NCBI GenBank assembly: GCA_036941025.1
Contig: JAYMNP010000001.1
Coordinates: 1,612,001 to 1,676,000 of the forward strand
Length of the DNA stretch: 64,000 nt
Direction: 5' to 3'
From: Lachnospiraceae bacterium JLR.KK002
GTDB lineage: Bacteria; Bacillota; Clostridia; Lachnospirales; Lachnospiraceae
Of this stretch, positions 44,909 through 54,696 are shown piece by piece (position 1 is the first letter of the stretch; every line of letters begins with the position of its first letter). The translations under genes were made by a program, and so were the position numbers. The notes under the pieces are model-generated. The model had not been told where the DNA came from and did not search any database. It was given only the letters and a program-made list of their open reading frames with translations.

Positions 44909-46993
44909 CTATTCTTCTGCCGGCGCCTCGTCGCCGCCTTCCGGCATGGCCTCCGGAACTCCTTCCGACGGATATTCATCTCCTCCCGGATGTTCCGGCT
45001 GAACCGGTTCTCCTTCCGTTCCGCCTTCTTCCGTTCCGGTTCCTTCCGATGTGCCCGGTTCTCCTTCGTTTCCTTCCTGGCTTTCTCCTTCCGGGTTCTC
45101 TGTTTCTTCGTCCTGGAATATATTCATATAAGGAAGAATATCTGTAAATATTCTTTTTGCCAGCTCTGTGGCAAGGGCGCTGCTCTGTTTCTCCAACGCC
45201 ACATTTGCCTCGTCAATTACCACATAGACCAGTACCTCCGGATTTTCCACCGGAGCGAATCCGATAAAAGACACTACATATTTCTTATCGTCTCTGTTGC
45301 CTTTCTGGGCTGTCCCGGTCTTGCCTCCCATGGAATAGCCTGCAACTTTGGCGCTTTTTCCGGTGCCCTCCGACACGGTTTTGTACAAATAACCTTTGAT
45401 GGTATCGCTGGTCTGCCCGGACACGGTCTGTTTTAAAACAGTCTTTTCAAAAGACTGTACGGTATTTCCGTTGTCGTCCACAATTTTCTTCACCAGATGG
45501 GGCTGATAATAATAGCCCCCATTAATCAGGGAGGAAAAGGAGGATGCAAGCTGCACCATGGTTACGTTGAAATTCTGTCCGAACGCATTGGTGGCCAGAG
45601 AGGTATCATTGGTATTATCTACCGTATAAATCAGCGTATCTGTCCTGGCTTCTCCCGGCAGGTCTATATTGGTGCGCAGGCCGAAATTAAAGATATTCTG
45701 ATATTTGTAAAATGCCTCTTTTCCAACTTCAAAGGCCATGGCCATCATGGCGTCATTGCAGGAATTCATCAGCGACTGCTCCATGGTCTGAGGCCCGTGG
45801 CCGGAACGCAACACACAATGGATTTCATGGCCGCCGATTTTCTCCATACCGTCGCAGTCATACCACTCTCTTGTCTTTCCGGTCTCCAGTGCGGTAGCCA
45901 CGGTAAAGGGCTTTGTGGTGGAACCTGGCTCATACGTATAGGTAATACAGTAATTCTGCCATATTTCATTCAGTTTATCCAGCTGTTGTTTTTCACTGAA
46001 TCCATTGATTTCTTCTTCCGTATAATAAAGAGATAAATCTCTGGGATTATTCAAATCGTACACAAGGCTGTCCGACATGGCCAGAATTTCGCCGTTCTGG
46101 GGATTCATCACAATTACACCTGTCTGACTGCTGCCCGGACCTTCGTGTTCTTCATCCCGATGTTCTTCCTGAAATTCCGCAATCCGCTCCTGAATAATCT
46201 TCTGTATATTCAAATCCAGGGTGAGAATCAGAGTTTTTCCGTTGACAGGGTCTTTAATGGTTTTCTCAAAATTATTGTCCGAGTTGAGAAATCCGTACTG
46301 GCGTCCGTTAATCCCGTTTAACGTGCCGTTGTAGTAATCTTCCAGGCCGCCGATTCCCTCATTCCCTGAAGTGGTAAAGCCCAGCACTTTGCTGGCCAGA
46401 TTACCATAGGGATACTCTCTCTGATACTCTTTTTCAAACCATACCCCCTGTACATTGGGATTTACCTTTTTCCCTTTTTTATCTACTTTGGATTCCAGCT
46501 CCTGAAATTCCCGGATTTCTTCGTAATGAAGTTTTTTACGCAAAACAAAATAACGACTGTCTGCCTTCTCTGTCAGAGCAGCCATTACCTCTTCTTCTGT
46601 TACATCCGGAAAACACTGCAGTAACGCCTCAACCGTGGGTTCCACATATTTCTTTACTTTCTTCCTGGTTTCCAGATCATATGTTTCTTCATTGATTAGT
46701 TTGCAGTCCAGAATCACATTGTACACATCCACGCTGCTGGCCAGTACAGTACCTTTGGAATCCAGGATTTCCCCTCGCTGAAAGGGAATACTCTGGCTCT
46801 CATAGCCCTGCTGGCTCAATACCTGCTTCTCATATTCTTCGCCTTTCACCTGCTCAATATAAGTCAGTCTTCCAATCAGGGCAAACAGCATTGCCATAAC
46901 GCCTGAAAACATCACCAGCAGTTTCTTTTTCATTCTTCTGGAAAATTTTGCAGGTTCTTTCTTTTTTCCGGGTCTTCTCTTTCTCTCTGCCAA
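44909..46993 (-). CDS. Class B penicillin-binding protein (FtsI/PBP2-like)
   Basis: A 694-residue septal-type transpeptidase. A basic N-terminus and one membrane segment (about 27-47) precede the pedestal region. The transpeptidase motifs are STTK in EPGSTTKPFTVAT, SCN in MNSCNDAMM and KTG in MGGKTGTAQKG. The last 55 residues are a low-complexity acidic tail rich in Glu, Gly, Pro and Thr, with no PASTA domain. The start is TTG at 46993 with AAGG upstream. It follows ftsL, the usual place for ftsI. Confidence 0.9.
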   Translation of the reverse strand: MAERKRRPGKKKEPAKFSRRMKKKLLVMFSGVMAMLFALIGRLTYIEQVKGEEYEKQVLSQQGYESQSIPFQRGEILDSKGTVLASSVDVYNVILDCKLINEETYDLETRKKVKKYVEPTVEALLQCFPDVTEEEVMAALTEKADSRYFVLRKKLHYEEIREFQELESKVDKKGKKVNPNVQGVWFEKEYQREYPYGNLASKVLGFTTSGNEGIGGLEDYYNGTLNGINGRQYGFLNSDNNFEKTIKDPVNGKTLILTLDLNIQKIIQERIAEFQEEHRDEEHEGPGSSQTGVIVMNPQNGEILAMSDSLVYDLNNPRDLSLYYTEEEINGFSEKQQLDKLNEIWQNYCITYTYEPGSTTKPFTVATALETGKTREWYDCDGMEKIGGHEIHCVLRSGHGPQTMEQSLMNSCNDAMMAMAFEVGKEAFYKYQNIFNFGLRTNIDLPGEARTDTLIYTVDNTNDTSLATNAFGQNFNVTMVQLASSFSSLINGGYYYQPHLVKKIVDDNGNTVQSFEKTVLKQTVSGQTSDTIKGYLYKTVSEGTGKSAKVAGYSMGGKTGTAQKGNRDDKKYVVSFIGFAPVENPEVLVYVVIDEANVALEKQSSALATELAKRIFTDILPYMNIFQDEETENPEGESQEGNEGEPGTSEGTGTEEGGTEGEPVQPEHPGGDEYPSEGVPEAMPEGGDEAPAEE

Positions 46994-47033
46994 TAGTTCT
47001 TACCTTCTTTGCGGGTATTGGAATTCGTTACTT

Positions 47034-47570
47034 TTATTCTGCCGGAATATCCTGATACTGATTCATATAATCCGTACTGTCTACCTCAAAATAAATAATC
47101 TGGTCTTTGGACGGATAAATCATTCCCAGTTCTCCTGTAGCCCTGTTACGGATTTCTTCCAGATTTACTGATTTGTCAATCCTCTTCTGCTCTGCATCAT
47201 TGTCTGTTTTCAGATTCAGCACCTCACTCTTCAGAGACGCCACATGCCGGATTCTTCCGGTAAGTTCCGCCTGCAGATAGAGATAAACGCCGGATACTGC
47301 CACCATAATCATGGTAGCCGCTGCCAGAAACAGCACATAGCCCGGACTCATCTGAAGGGCCCGTTCCTGGTTCCTCCTGGCTGTTGCCCGCAGAGCCCGT
47401 TTCCGTTCCCGCTGTTCCCGGTCCAGCTTCTGCTGTTCCACAAACTGCTGATGGGTTTCCTCACTCCGTCTTCCTGGGTTTGGCTGTACTTTCCTTACGG
47501 TATTTCCATCTATATAGCTTACAGTTTTTTCCTTATGTGTTGCATTTCCCTGCTGCCTCACTGTTTTCAC
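47034..47570 (-). CDS. ftsL: FtsL-like division protein
   Basis: A 178-residue bitopic protein: a long, basic, Gln/Arg-rich cytoplasmic part, one membrane segment (about residues 95-117), then a short coiled coil ([19 protein letters not shown]) as in FtsL. Sequence similarity in this family is weak, so the call leans on architecture and on its place between rsmH and the PBP gene. The start is GTG at 47570, overlapping the rsmH stop (GTGA), which implies translational coupling. Confidence 0.8.
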   Translation of the reverse strand: MKTVRQQGNATHKEKTVSYIDGNTVRKVQPNPGRRSEETHQQFVEQQKLDREQRERKRALRATARRNQERALQMSPGYVLFLAAATMIMVAVSGVYLYLQAELTGRIRHVASLKSEVLNLKTDNDAEQKRIDKSVNLEEIRNRATGELGMIYPSKDQIIYFEVDSTDYMNQYQDIPAE

Positions 47571-48532
47571 TCCAATCTTTTCTGCCTGATATCCTGACGC
47601 TTTTCAAATACTCTGAGTTTTGCACTCTTTGCGCGCGGATTATACTCAATTTCTTCTTCGGATGGTAATACAGGCTTTCTGGTTACTGCCTTCCCCAACG
47701 ATTCCTTCCCGCATACGCATACCGGAAAATCATCCGGACAGGTACACGGCTTTTCACTTTTCCTGAAAAAATTCTTCACAATCCGGTCTTCCAGAGAATG
47801 AAAGGTAATGACACAGATTCTCCCTCCGGGACTGAGCATGTCTGTCATGTCTCCCAGGGATTCCTCCAGTACTTCCAGTTCCCGGTTCAGTTCAATCCGA
47901 ATTGCCTGAAACGTACGTTTTGCCGGATGTCCTCCGTTCATTCGTACTTTTGCCGGAATTGCTGCTTTGATAATCTCAGTCAGCTCTCCTGTTGTCTCTA
48001 TTTCTTTCCTGGATCTGGCTGCCACAATATGTTTTGCAATATTTTTGGCAAACTTATCTTCTCCATAATCACGGATTACCCGGTATAACTCCATTTCACT
48101 GTAAGTATTCACCAGTTCTCCGGCTGTAAACTGCTGCCGGTTGTCCATACGCATGTCCAGCGGCGCTTCCTCCACACGGTAAGTAAAACCGCGTTTCGGG
48201 TCGTCCAGCTGATAGGAGGACACTCCCAGATCCAGCAGAATACCATCCGCCTGTCCGATGCCGCAGGATTCCAGAACACCCCGCATCTGACGGTAATTGC
48301 TGCGGATAATCTGTACTCTGTCTTCAAATTCCGAGAGTCTTCGGTTGGCCGCCTTTATGGCGTCTTCATCCTGGTCAATTCCAATCAGCCTGCCCTTCGG
48401 AGACAGACGTTTGCAGATTTCATAAGCATGTCCGCCGCCGCCCAGTGTTCCATCCACATAAATTCCGTCCGGTCTGATATTCAGATATTCAATTGTCTCT
48501 TTTAAGAGTACGGATTTGTGTTTGAATTCCAT
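47567..48532 (-). CDS. rsmH: 16S rRNA (cytosine-1402-N4)-methyltransferase RsmH
   Basis: A 321-residue methyltransferase acting on C1402 of 16S rRNA. The family's [13 protein letters not shown] start, [16 protein letters not shown] loop, [20 protein letters not shown], and late [16 protein letters not shown] are all present. AGGAAG precedes the ATG. It is second in the dcw cluster, 25 bases after mraZ. Confidence 0.96.
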   Translation of the reverse strand: MEFKHKSVLLKETIEYLNIRPDGIYVDGTLGGGGHAYEICKRLSPKGRLIGIDQDEDAIKAANRRLSEFEDRVQIIRSNYRQMRGVLESCGIGQADGILLDLGVSSYQLDDPKRGFTYRVEEAPLDMRMDNRQQFTAGELVNTYSEMELYRVIRDYGEDKFAKNIAKHIVAARSRKEIETTGELTEIIKAAIPAKVRMNGGHPAKRTFQAIRIELNRELEVLEESLGDMTDMLSPGGRICVITFHSLEDRIVKNFFRKSEKPCTCPDDFPVCVCGKESLGKAVTRKPVLPSEEEIEYNPRAKSAKLRVFEKRQDIRQKRLE

Positions 48533-48557
48533 GGGCTTCCTTTCCTGATGGCCGGGA

Positions 48558-48989
48558 TTAAAGGTTGAGTCCCAGGCCTGCCATATGCTCTGCTATTTCT
48601 CCCACATCGTCATATTCATTGTTCTCCTGCCATCTGTCTTTGCTCCAGATTTCGATATGATTCAAAACGCCTGCCAGAACAACCTCTTTCTCAATTCCGG
48701 CAAATTCTCTTAAAACTGCCGGAAGAAGTACGCGCCCCTGCCTGTCCACTTCACAGCTTGCTGCGCCTGCAAAGAAGAACCTTGCAAATTTACGGGCTTC
48801 TTTGGAGAACTGTGATACTTCCCTGAACTTTTCTTCGATGAGTTTCCATTCTTCCCCGGAATACACGAATAAGCATCCGTCCAGTCCCTTTGTCACTACA
48901 AATTCATCTCCAAGCAATTCTCTGAATTTGGACGGGACTATCAGTCTGCCCTTTGCATCCACTGTGTGATTGTATTCACCCATGAACAT
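48558..48989 (-). CDS. mraZ: Transcriptional regulator MraZ
   Basis: A 143-residue AbrB-like DNA-binding protein that controls the dcw operon it heads. Two copies of the DXXXR-type motif are visible: [14 protein letters not shown] near the N-terminus and [14 protein letters not shown] in the second half. The start at 48989 ([11 protein letters not shown]) follows GAAGGTG; a GTG three codons upstream is less likely. Its own binding sites lie upstream. Confidence 0.95.
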   Translation of the reverse strand: MFMGEYNHTVDAKGRLIVPSKFRELLGDEFVVTKGLDGCLFVYSGEEWKLIEEKFREVSQFSKEARKFARFFFAGAASCEVDRQGRVLLPAVLREFAGIEKEVVLAGVLNHIEIWSKDRWQENNEYDDVGEIAEHMAGLGLNL

Positions 48990-49044
48990 AGAAATCACCT
49001 TCTGACAGTCAGGTTCGGGCGGTTTGTCGTTTCATGGGACTTTT

Positions 49045-49103
49045 CCACATTTTTATCCACTTATCCACCACTTAACGCCCTTTTCTACCACTTCTCTCCA
49101 CTT
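49045..49103 (-). promoter_or_regulatory. mraZ: MraZ operator: phased AAGTGG repeats
   Basis: On the plus strand CCACTT occurs at 49057, 49068, 49088 and 49098, with variants CCACAT at 49045 and GCCCTT at 49077. The steps are about 10-12 bases, one helical turn. On the coding strand these are AAGTGG repeats like the phased boxes MraZ binds in other bacteria. They lie just downstream of the promoter, in the leader. Confidence 0.75.
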
Positions 49104-49110
49104 TTATTCC

Positions 49111-49139
49111 ATTCTAGCCCATCACAGGGAAAAAAGCAA
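49111..49139 (-). promoter_or_regulatory. Promoter of the dcw cluster
   Basis: On the minus strand, TTGCTT (49134-49139) and TAGAAT (49111-49116) are 17 bases apart. The expected start point near 49104 is right at the edge of the AAGTGG repeat block. Confidence 0.65.
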
Positions 49140-49227
49140 TAGAAAATTTCCGTGCCTGAAGGAGTCCCGGAATGGAAAATCCCTCTGAAAACCTTTAAAA
49201 TAAAGGGAAAATAAAGAATTTGCCAAC

Positions 49228-49272
49228 TAAAAAAACAGGGAAAGAAAATAAAACTTCATTTTCTTTCCCTGT
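49228..49272 (-). terminator. Intrinsic terminator of the CZB chemoreceptor gene
   Basis: A 15-bp perfect stem (ACAGGGAAAGAAAAT with its complement, 8-base loop) followed on the minus strand by a T-run. It lies 18 bases past the stop at 49290. Confidence 0.85.
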
Positions 49273-49289
49273 ATGTATTCCCGCAGTAA

Positions 49290-50651
49290 TTAACTTTCTG
49301 CAATCCGCTGTATCTTTTCCATATCGGATATCAGTTCTCTGGAATATTCTTCCGCTTCTCTGCAAATCTGCTCCGCTCTGGCATAATCTTCATTAAACAA
49401 CGCCTGTATGGCATCTGAGCCGAATCCATGGAACTTCTGATGCTTCTCTCCAAGGGCATCCCAAATCTCCCGTACTTCCGGTATATCCGGCGTGATGGAG
49501 TAATAAAAGTGTCCAAACCCACATTTGGAGGAATCCAGCTGCAGAGGCACAATCACCCGCTCGGATACCATTTTCTTAAGGTTGGTAATCCAGGTTCTGT
49601 GAGCGGTAATGGCTGTCTGAATATAATCGGCAAACTCCCGGTTCTCCAGATGAAAGAATGCGTCTTCAGCCATCCTGCCCATCTGTTTCACCGCATCATC
49701 GAGGGTAGATTCAATCTCTACCACCGGCTCGGTGGCCTTCATCAGTTCTTTTCCAATCTCCTGCATGAAGTCCGTACTGTTTCTTAACTGATTCTCCATT
49801 TCCGCCATGGTGCTGCTGATTTCTTCACTGACTGCCGCCAGAGAAGTGACGGATTCGCTGACCTGCGACACACGATTCTGATTCTCTTCATTAATTTCCC
49901 ATACGTTTCCAATCTTCTCTGTCATGGTTCCAAGGGCTTCTATGGTGTTGGTGGTACTGCCGGCACTCTTTCTGGATGCTCCCCGAATTCCTTCCACAAA
50001 CTCTCCCATATCTCCTGTCAGTTTCTGGGTCTGTTCAGCCAGAGCACGGATTTCATCTGCCACCACTGCAAATCCCCTGCCGAATTTGCCTGCTCTCGCG
50101 GCCTCAATGGAAGCATTCAGAGCCAGCAGGTTCGTCTGCATGGAAATCGCTTCTATTCCTGCAATTACTTCGTTCATATTATTGATAACTTCCAGCAGAT
50201 CATCCATATCCCTGCGCATTTCCCTGGAAATCTCAATGGCATTGCTGGAAAGATCCCGAATGGAGGTCAGTTCCGCCTGCCCTTCTTCAATCTTCCGATA
50301 TACTTCTTCCATATCTTCCGAAACCCGTATAATCGTATTCGTCAGTTCTTCCAGAGAATTATGCCCTTCCGCTGTGCCCTGTCCGGCGGAAGCTCCGAAA
50401 ATAACTTCGGTAGCCTTCGCAACATTCCGGGAAATTTCCAGAATCTTATCAGTCTCATGCTGCATGGTCAGATCGAGGGAACTGATCTGCATCACCGCAC
50501 GGATATTTTTCCTGAGAACATCTGAAAACTGTTCTCTTCCGCTGACCAGACGCTGATAAATCTCACTCAGCTCCGGTTCACTGGAATAGTCGGCATTTTT
50601 TAATTCTGCAACTGATTTTACGAGCTTTCTTTTTGTCTTTCCAATTCCCAT
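49290..50651 (-). CDS. Soluble methyl-accepting chemotaxis-type protein with CZB domain
   Basis: A 453-residue cytoplasmic sensor with no membrane segment. The central coiled-coil signalling domain has the MCP hairpin tip ([20 protein letters not shown], then [14 protein letters not shown]). The C-terminal CZB zinc-binding domain has its four ligands in HRTW, KCGFGHF and EKHQKFH. TlpD-like CZB receptors respond to zinc or oxidants through CheA, or may act on a diguanylate cyclase. No partner kinase is in the window. Confidence 0.9.
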   Translation of the reverse strand: MGIGKTKRKLVKSVAELKNADYSSEPELSEIYQRLVSGREQFSDVLRKNIRAVMQISSLDLTMQHETDKILEISRNVAKATEVIFGASAGQGTAEGHNSLEELTNTIIRVSEDMEEVYRKIEEGQAELTSIRDLSSNAIEISREMRRDMDDLLEVINNMNEVIAGIEAISMQTNLLALNASIEAARAGKFGRGFAVVADEIRALAEQTQKLTGDMGEFVEGIRGASRKSAGSTTNTIEALGTMTEKIGNVWEINEENQNRVSQVSESVTSLAAVSEEISSTMAEMENQLRNSTDFMQEIGKELMKATEPVVEIESTLDDAVKQMGRMAEDAFFHLENREFADYIQTAITAHRTWITNLKKMVSERVIVPLQLDSSKCGFGHFYYSITPDIPEVREIWDALGEKHQKFHGFGSDAIQALFNEDYARAEQICREAEEYSRELISDMEKIQRIAES

Positions 50652-50771
50652 ATTCCTGTCCTCATTTTCTTAATTATCCTACTTCATATTCTTTATCATA
50701 TTTCGTCATATGTCAATATTTTTTTGATTTTTTATGACAATTTCCTGTGACAATTTGTCCCGCACAGCAAA

Positions 50772-50794
50772 AGGGCCGGTACGTCCCCGGCCCT
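50772..50794 (-). terminator. Probable terminator after the Spo0E-like gene
   Basis: AGGGCCGG pairs with CCGGCCCT across a 7-base loop; on the minus strand TTTT follows. It lies 67 bases past the Spo0E-like stop. The T-run is short, so efficiency is uncertain. Confidence 0.55.
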
Positions 50795-50860
50795 GCTGCC
50801 CATTCTCCTCGAATGGCGCCGGCTGCTGCCGGCATTTCCATATTCTGTTGTCCCCCTGAT

Positions 50861-51037
50861 TCAGCTGTAGCTCAACAGCCGAATTTTCTCTTCGTATTGC
50901 ATGTAGTCTTCAATGAGTGCGTCAAGCCGCACGCTCACCTGATAACATTCCGGCGCCCACTCATTGCCCTGGACGGCTACATCCAATTCCTTTCGTACAA
51001 TTTCGATCTCTCTCTTTAGCTCCGATAGATGGTTCAT
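50861..51037 (-). CDS. Spo0E-like aspartyl-phosphate phosphatase
   Basis: A 58-residue helical protein, MNHLSELKRE to LLSYS, with SVRLDALIEDY (35-45) matching the SxxLDxLI/LxxY core of the Spo0E family. These phosphatases dephosphorylate Spo0A~P and so delay sporulation. GAGGAG precedes the ATG at 51037. The gene has a good promoter and two perfect Spo0A boxes upstream, which suggests feedback on the regulator it inactivates. It was found by reading the minus strand; it is shorter than usual ORF cut-offs. Confidence 0.8.
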   Translation of the reverse strand: MNHLSELKREIEIVRKELDVAVQGNEWAPECYQVSVRLDALIEDYMQYEEKIRLLSYS

Positions 51038-51065
51038 CTTCTATAGCTCCTCTTTCCCCTTCTCT

Positions 51066-51150
51066 ATTGTATTATGTTCACGGGAAAAAAGCAAACTAAA
51101 ATCGTCATTTTTTTACAGGACATTTCGACACGAACTGCTTTTATTCGACA
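51066..51150 (-). promoter_or_regulatory. Promoter and paired Spo0A boxes of the Spo0E-like gene
   Basis: On the minus strand, TTGCTT (51089-51094) and TACAAT (51066-51071) are 17 bases apart. Upstream lie two perfect TGTCGAA 0A boxes at 51124-51130 and 51144-51150, 20 bases apart, on the same face of the helix. Confidence 0.7.
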
Positions 51151-51163
51151 TATCTCCTGTTTT

Positions 51164-51766
51164 CTAACTGGCTGCGGGCAGTACGCAGGGGATTTCGTCC
51201 CCTTTAATCAGCCGGAGAACCGCCGCCACCACCTGATGGCACAGCAGTACGATATGAAGACAGTCTTCTTCGACAGAATTCTTCCGCTTCACATAAATTT
51301 CGTGAGCATTCTGAATAAATCTGCAAATGTCTCCCGTACTGTTCAGGCAGCTGACAGACGCATGAATCCATGCACTGTTCCGTTCTGCCTCTCCACTTTG
51401 AATATATTCTTTCAGGCCTTTTTTCAGCTGTTCCTCATAAATGCAGTGGTCCCGCAAGGTTCCGGGGTAGTGGGGATTGTGGGGAAAGGTAAAGTAATCC
51501 GCAATGTAATGAATGACTTCTCCCAGATTCCGGTAAAATACCCGCATGTTTATCTGATCTTTCCGCTGTCTCTCCACCAGTTCTTCCAGATTATGCTGTA
51601 CCTTTGGAAACGTTCCTTCCATTTCATGCTTTACCGTAATAAAAGACGGTTTGCAGTCCGGCAGGATACTGCCCAGATAAAATGCTTTTTTATGTTTCAT
51701 CAGCTCCTGTTCTTCCAGACTGTCTACAATATATTTCGCCAGTGATATATGAGATTTCTTTCTCAT
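51164..51766 (-). CDS. Zinc-dependent phospholipase C-like protein
   Basis: A 200-residue protein starting at the ATG at 51766 after GGAGG. Histidine and aspartate positions follow the Zn-dependent phospholipase C / S1-P1 nuclease pattern: the SHISLAKY start, GSILPDCKPSF, and GEVIHYIADYFTFPHNPHY in the middle. There is no signal peptide, so it is probably cytoplasmic, unlike the secreted toxins of this fold. The substrate is unknown. Confidence 0.8.
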   Translation of the reverse strand: MRKKSHISLAKYIVDSLEEQELMKHKKAFYLGSILPDCKPSFITVKHEMEGTFPKVQHNLEELVERQRKDQINMRVFYRNLGEVIHYIADYFTFPHNPHYPGTLRDHCIYEEQLKKGLKEYIQSGEAERNSAWIHASVSCLNSTGDICRFIQNAHEIYVKRKNSVEEDCLHIVLLCHQVVAAVLRLIKGDEIPCVLPAAS

Positions 51767-51940
51767 TTCTGTCCTCCATAAAGCAAATCTGTTATCTTCC
51801 TCCGGCAGGCCCTGCATTTCTCCTGAGTTTAAAACAGGAAGAAGAATTCTGAATTTTTCGCTCCAGACTTATTCTACTTCCTGCTTTTCCATATTACAAG
51901 TATTTTTTTCGAAATTTAATAAATTATTAAACAGTCTGAC

Positions 51941-51954
51941 ATGAGGAGGGGCCC
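51941..51954 (+). repeat. Remnant of the 27-bp hairpin repeat
   Basis: ATGAGGAGGGGCCC matches the first part of the repeat at 28146 and 32827. The following ACGCAA departs from the palindrome, so this looks like a decayed copy. It is 14 bases past the 3' end of the DUF1540 gene. Confidence 0.5.
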
Positions 51955-51967
51955 ACGCAACCGTTCG

Positions 51968-52288
51968 TTATCTGCAATGACAGTCAAAGCTGGCACATTC
52001 CGTTTCTCCGCAGCTGCAGGCGTTGCTTCCTGCAATCCCGATTTCTTTTGCATTACACTGGCAGTTCTCATTAAAATCACAGTTGGTTGCCTGGCATCTT
52101 ACGCTGATGTCTTTGCTGGGGCTGCCTGTCACTGCATTTGTCATGCTGTCCGTTCTCTCCCGAAAACTTTCACAGCAGGTCTCATTTGGTCTGGAAGCAT
52201 CACGTCCGCCAATGGTGATATCTCCTTTGGAACAGAGATGTTCCTCGTTGTACATACAGTTTTTTACAGAACATTTTAACTGAGTCAT
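51968..52288 (-). CDS. Cysteine-rich protein with two DUF1540 repeats
   Basis: A 106-residue protein built of two similar Cys-rich modules: LKCSVKNCMYNEEHLCSKGD with CCESF, and VRCQATNCDFNENCQCNAKE with CASF. The cysteine spacing suggests metal or disulfide knots. DUF1540 proteins are common in spore formers and some are sporulation-associated, but their function is not known. It is a lone gene between the phospholipase-like gene and thrS. Confidence 0.85.
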   Translation of the reverse strand: MTQLKCSVKNCMYNEEHLCSKGDITIGGRDASRPNETCCESFRERTDSMTNAVTGSPSKDISVRCQATNCDFNENCQCNAKEIGIAGSNACSCGETECASFDCHCR

Positions 52289-52421
52289 TTTAAATCTCCT
52301 TTCTTACTCACAACAATCCTGCGAATCTGGCGTCCAGGCTCAGTATCCGCTGTATTAGTATTGGAAAATTCAAAATGATTTATACATTGCCTGCTGTTTA
52401 AAAGTTATCCGGCCGGCATTT

Positions 52422-54392
52422 TTATTTTTTCTGTTCTTCTGCCATTTCTTCTTTCCGAATTTCTTTTGTACGAATTTCCCGGCAAATCTGGCTGATGAAA
52501 TCTCCCAGAAGCTTCACGCCTTCATCCCCTGCAAAACGGCTGCGGACAGATACGGTCCCGTCTGCTTCTTCCTGCTGTCCCACTACCAGCATATAGGGAA
52601 CTTTTTCCAGCCTGCTCTCCCGGATTTTGTAACCGATTTTCTCAGAACGGTTGTCTGTGGTACACAGAATGCCATTTGCCTTTAATTCTTTTTCCACTGC
52701 TGCCGCATATGCTTCATATTTGTCAGAAATCGGCAGCACTCTCACCTGTTCCGGGCACAGCCAGGTGGGAAATTTGCCGGCATATTTTTCAATAAGCCAT
52801 GCCAGCGTCCGCTCATAGCAGCCCATGGAGGTTCTGTGAATGATACAGGGACGGACTTTATCCCCGTTCTGGTCAATATAATACATGTCAAACTGCTCTG
52901 CCAGCAATGCATCCCACTGAATGGTAATCATGGTATCTTCCTTGCCGTAGACATTTCTGGCATTGATGTCGATTTTCGGCCCGTAAAATGCTGCTTCTCC
53001 CACATCCTCCGTATATTTTATGCCCAGTTCATTCATAATATCACGCATATGCTGCTGGGTTTCTTCCCAGACTTCCGGCTCGCCGATATATTTCTCCTGG
53101 TTTTCCGGGTCCCATTTGGACAGGTGGTATGTCACATCTTCTTCCACACCCAGCACGGACAGACAGTGTTTTGCCAATGCAATACAGTTCTTAAATTCTG
53201 CCACCATCTGGTCCGGTCTTACAATCAGATGGCCCTCGGAAATGGTGAACTGGCGGACACGGGTCAGCCCGTGCATTTCTCCGGAATCCTCGTTACGGAA
53301 CAAAGTGGAGGTCTCTCCGTAACGCAGGGGCAGGTCACGGTAGGAATGCTGTTCTGCCTTGTATACATAATACTGGAACGGACAGGTCATGGGACGCAGA
53401 GCCAGCACTTCTTTGTCTTTTTCTTCTTCTCCCAGTACAAACATCCCATCGGTATAGTGGTCCCAGTGGCCGGAAATCTTATATAAATCAGATTTTGCCA
53501 TCAGCGGGGTTTTGGTACGGATATAGCCCCACTCATTGTCCTCCAGATCCTCAATCCACCGCTGCATGGTCTGGACAATTTTGGCTCCCTTCGGCATTAA
53601 CAGTGGCAGGCCCTGGCCAATCACGTCCACGGTGGTAAACAGCTTCATCTCCCGGCCCAGTTTATTGTGATCCCGTTTCTTAATATCCTCCAGATGTTCC
53701 AGATAAGCGTTCAGCTCCTCTTTTGTGGCAAAGGCAGTGCCGTAAATCCTCTGAAGCTGGGCCTTATCGGAATCTCCTCTCCAGTATGCCATGGAGGAGG
53801 AAATCAGCTTAAATGCCTTAATGGGTTTAGTGCTCATCAGATGGGGGCCGGCGCATAAATCTGTAAATCCTTCCCCCTGCTTATAAAAGGAAATCTCCGC
53901 ATCCTCCGGCAAATCCTCAATCAGTTCCACCTTGTAGGGTTCTTCTTTTTCTTTCATAAACTGAATGGCTTCCGCCCTGGGAAGGGTGAATTTCTCCAGC
54001 CGGTTTCCTGCTTTGATAATTTTCTTCATTTCTTTTTCCAGATTGTCCAGATCCTCTCTGGAAAAGGGCTCCGCCTCGAAATCATAGTAGAATCCTTCGT
54101 CTATGGAAGGGCCGATAGCCAGTTTCGCATTGGGAAATAAATGTTTGACAGCTTCCGCAAGAACATGGGAACAGGTGTGGCGGACCGTGCGGATTCCTTC
54201 CGCATCTTTCTGAGTTAAAATATTCAGCTCACAGTCTCTGTCAATGACAGTCCGCAGGTCAACGGTCGTTCCGTCCACTTCCCCGGCGCAGGCCATTCTG
54301 GCCAGTCCTTCGCTGATATCCAGGGCTATGTCATACACACTTTTTTCTTCACTGTATTCCTTTACGGAACCATCTTTTAATGTGATTTTCAT
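52422..54392 (-). CDS. thrS: Threonyl-tRNA synthetase
   Basis: Class II synthetase of 656 residues: N-terminal TGS domain (starting MKITLKDGSVKEYSE), the editing domain with HTCSHVLAEAV, the catalytic core (for example RNEDSGEMHGLTRVRQF) and the C-terminal anticodon-binding domain. AAAGGAG precedes the ATG. A T-box leader and a small membrane-protein gene lie upstream in the same transcript, so expression rises when tRNA-Thr is uncharged. Confidence 0.96.
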   Translation of the reverse strand: MKITLKDGSVKEYSEEKSVYDIALDISEGLARMACAGEVDGTTVDLRTVIDRDCELNILTQKDAEGIRTVRHTCSHVLAEAVKHLFPNAKLAIGPSIDEGFYYDFEAEPFSREDLDNLEKEMKKIIKAGNRLEKFTLPRAEAIQFMKEKEEPYKVELIEDLPEDAEISFYKQGEGFTDLCAGPHLMSTKPIKAFKLISSSMAYWRGDSDKAQLQRIYGTAFATKEELNAYLEHLEDIKKRDHNKLGREMKLFTTVDVIGQGLPLLMPKGAKIVQTMQRWIEDLEDNEWGYIRTKTPLMAKSDLYKISGHWDHYTDGMFVLGEEEKDKEVLALRPMTCPFQYYVYKAEQHSYRDLPLRYGETSTLFRNEDSGEMHGLTRVRQFTISEGHLIVRPDQMVAEFKNCIALAKHCLSVLGVEEDVTYHLSKWDPENQEKYIGEPEVWEETQQHMRDIMNELGIKYTEDVGEAAFYGPKIDINARNVYGKEDTMITIQWDALLAEQFDMYYIDQNGDKVRPCIIHRTSMGCYERTLAWLIEKYAGKFPTWLCPEQVRVLPISDKYEAYAAAVEKELKANGILCTTDNRSEKIGYKIRESRLEKVPYMLVVGQQEEADGTVSVRSRFAGDEGVKLLGDFISQICREIRTKEIRKEEMAEEQKK

Positions 54393-54414
54393 ATTCTGTA
54401 TTCTCCTTTGTCAT

Positions 54415-54681
54415 CTAATTGAAATGAATTACGTCGTCTTCCTCGTCCGGTTCGTCCCATTCTTCCGGCAAATCCCCTTTGTATCCGTTCCCGTTTCCGT
54501 TGTATCTGTTCTTGCTGCCATTGTGGCAGCCAACGGTGGTATATTTGATACGCCGGGGCGCAAAGATATAACCTATAATAATTCCGCCCAGCAGGCTGGT
54601 GGTGATTGTCAGCACATATTCTTTCCTGGTCATTTCCACCACATCTGTTAAGGTTTCCATCCATCGTTTCATTTTACACAT
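54415..54681 (-). CDS. Small single-pass membrane protein co-transcribed with thrS
   Basis: An 88-residue protein starting at the ATG at 54681 (AAAGGAG upstream), chosen over a longer frame that would run through the T-box terminator. One membrane segment, VLTITTSLLGGIIIGYIFAP, is followed by an Asn/Gly-rich stretch and an acidic tail (EEWDEPDEEDD). It resembles small YtxH-like envelope proteins in layout only; no family is assigned. It lies between the T-box terminator and thrS (22-base gap), so threonine status should control both. Confidence 0.75.
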   Translation of the reverse strand: MCKMKRWMETLTDVVEMTRKEYVLTITTSLLGGIIIGYIFAPRRIKYTTVGCHNGSKNRYNGNGNGYKGDLPEEWDEPDEEDDVIHFN

Positions 54682-54696
54682 AAGAATTCTCCTTTC

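Noticed and set aside
49051..49069. DnaA boxes (TTATCCAC twice) and a replication origin
   Set aside because: The two hits are part of the phased CCACTT series just behind the mraZ promoter. No dnaA, dnaN or AT-rich unwinding element is nearby.
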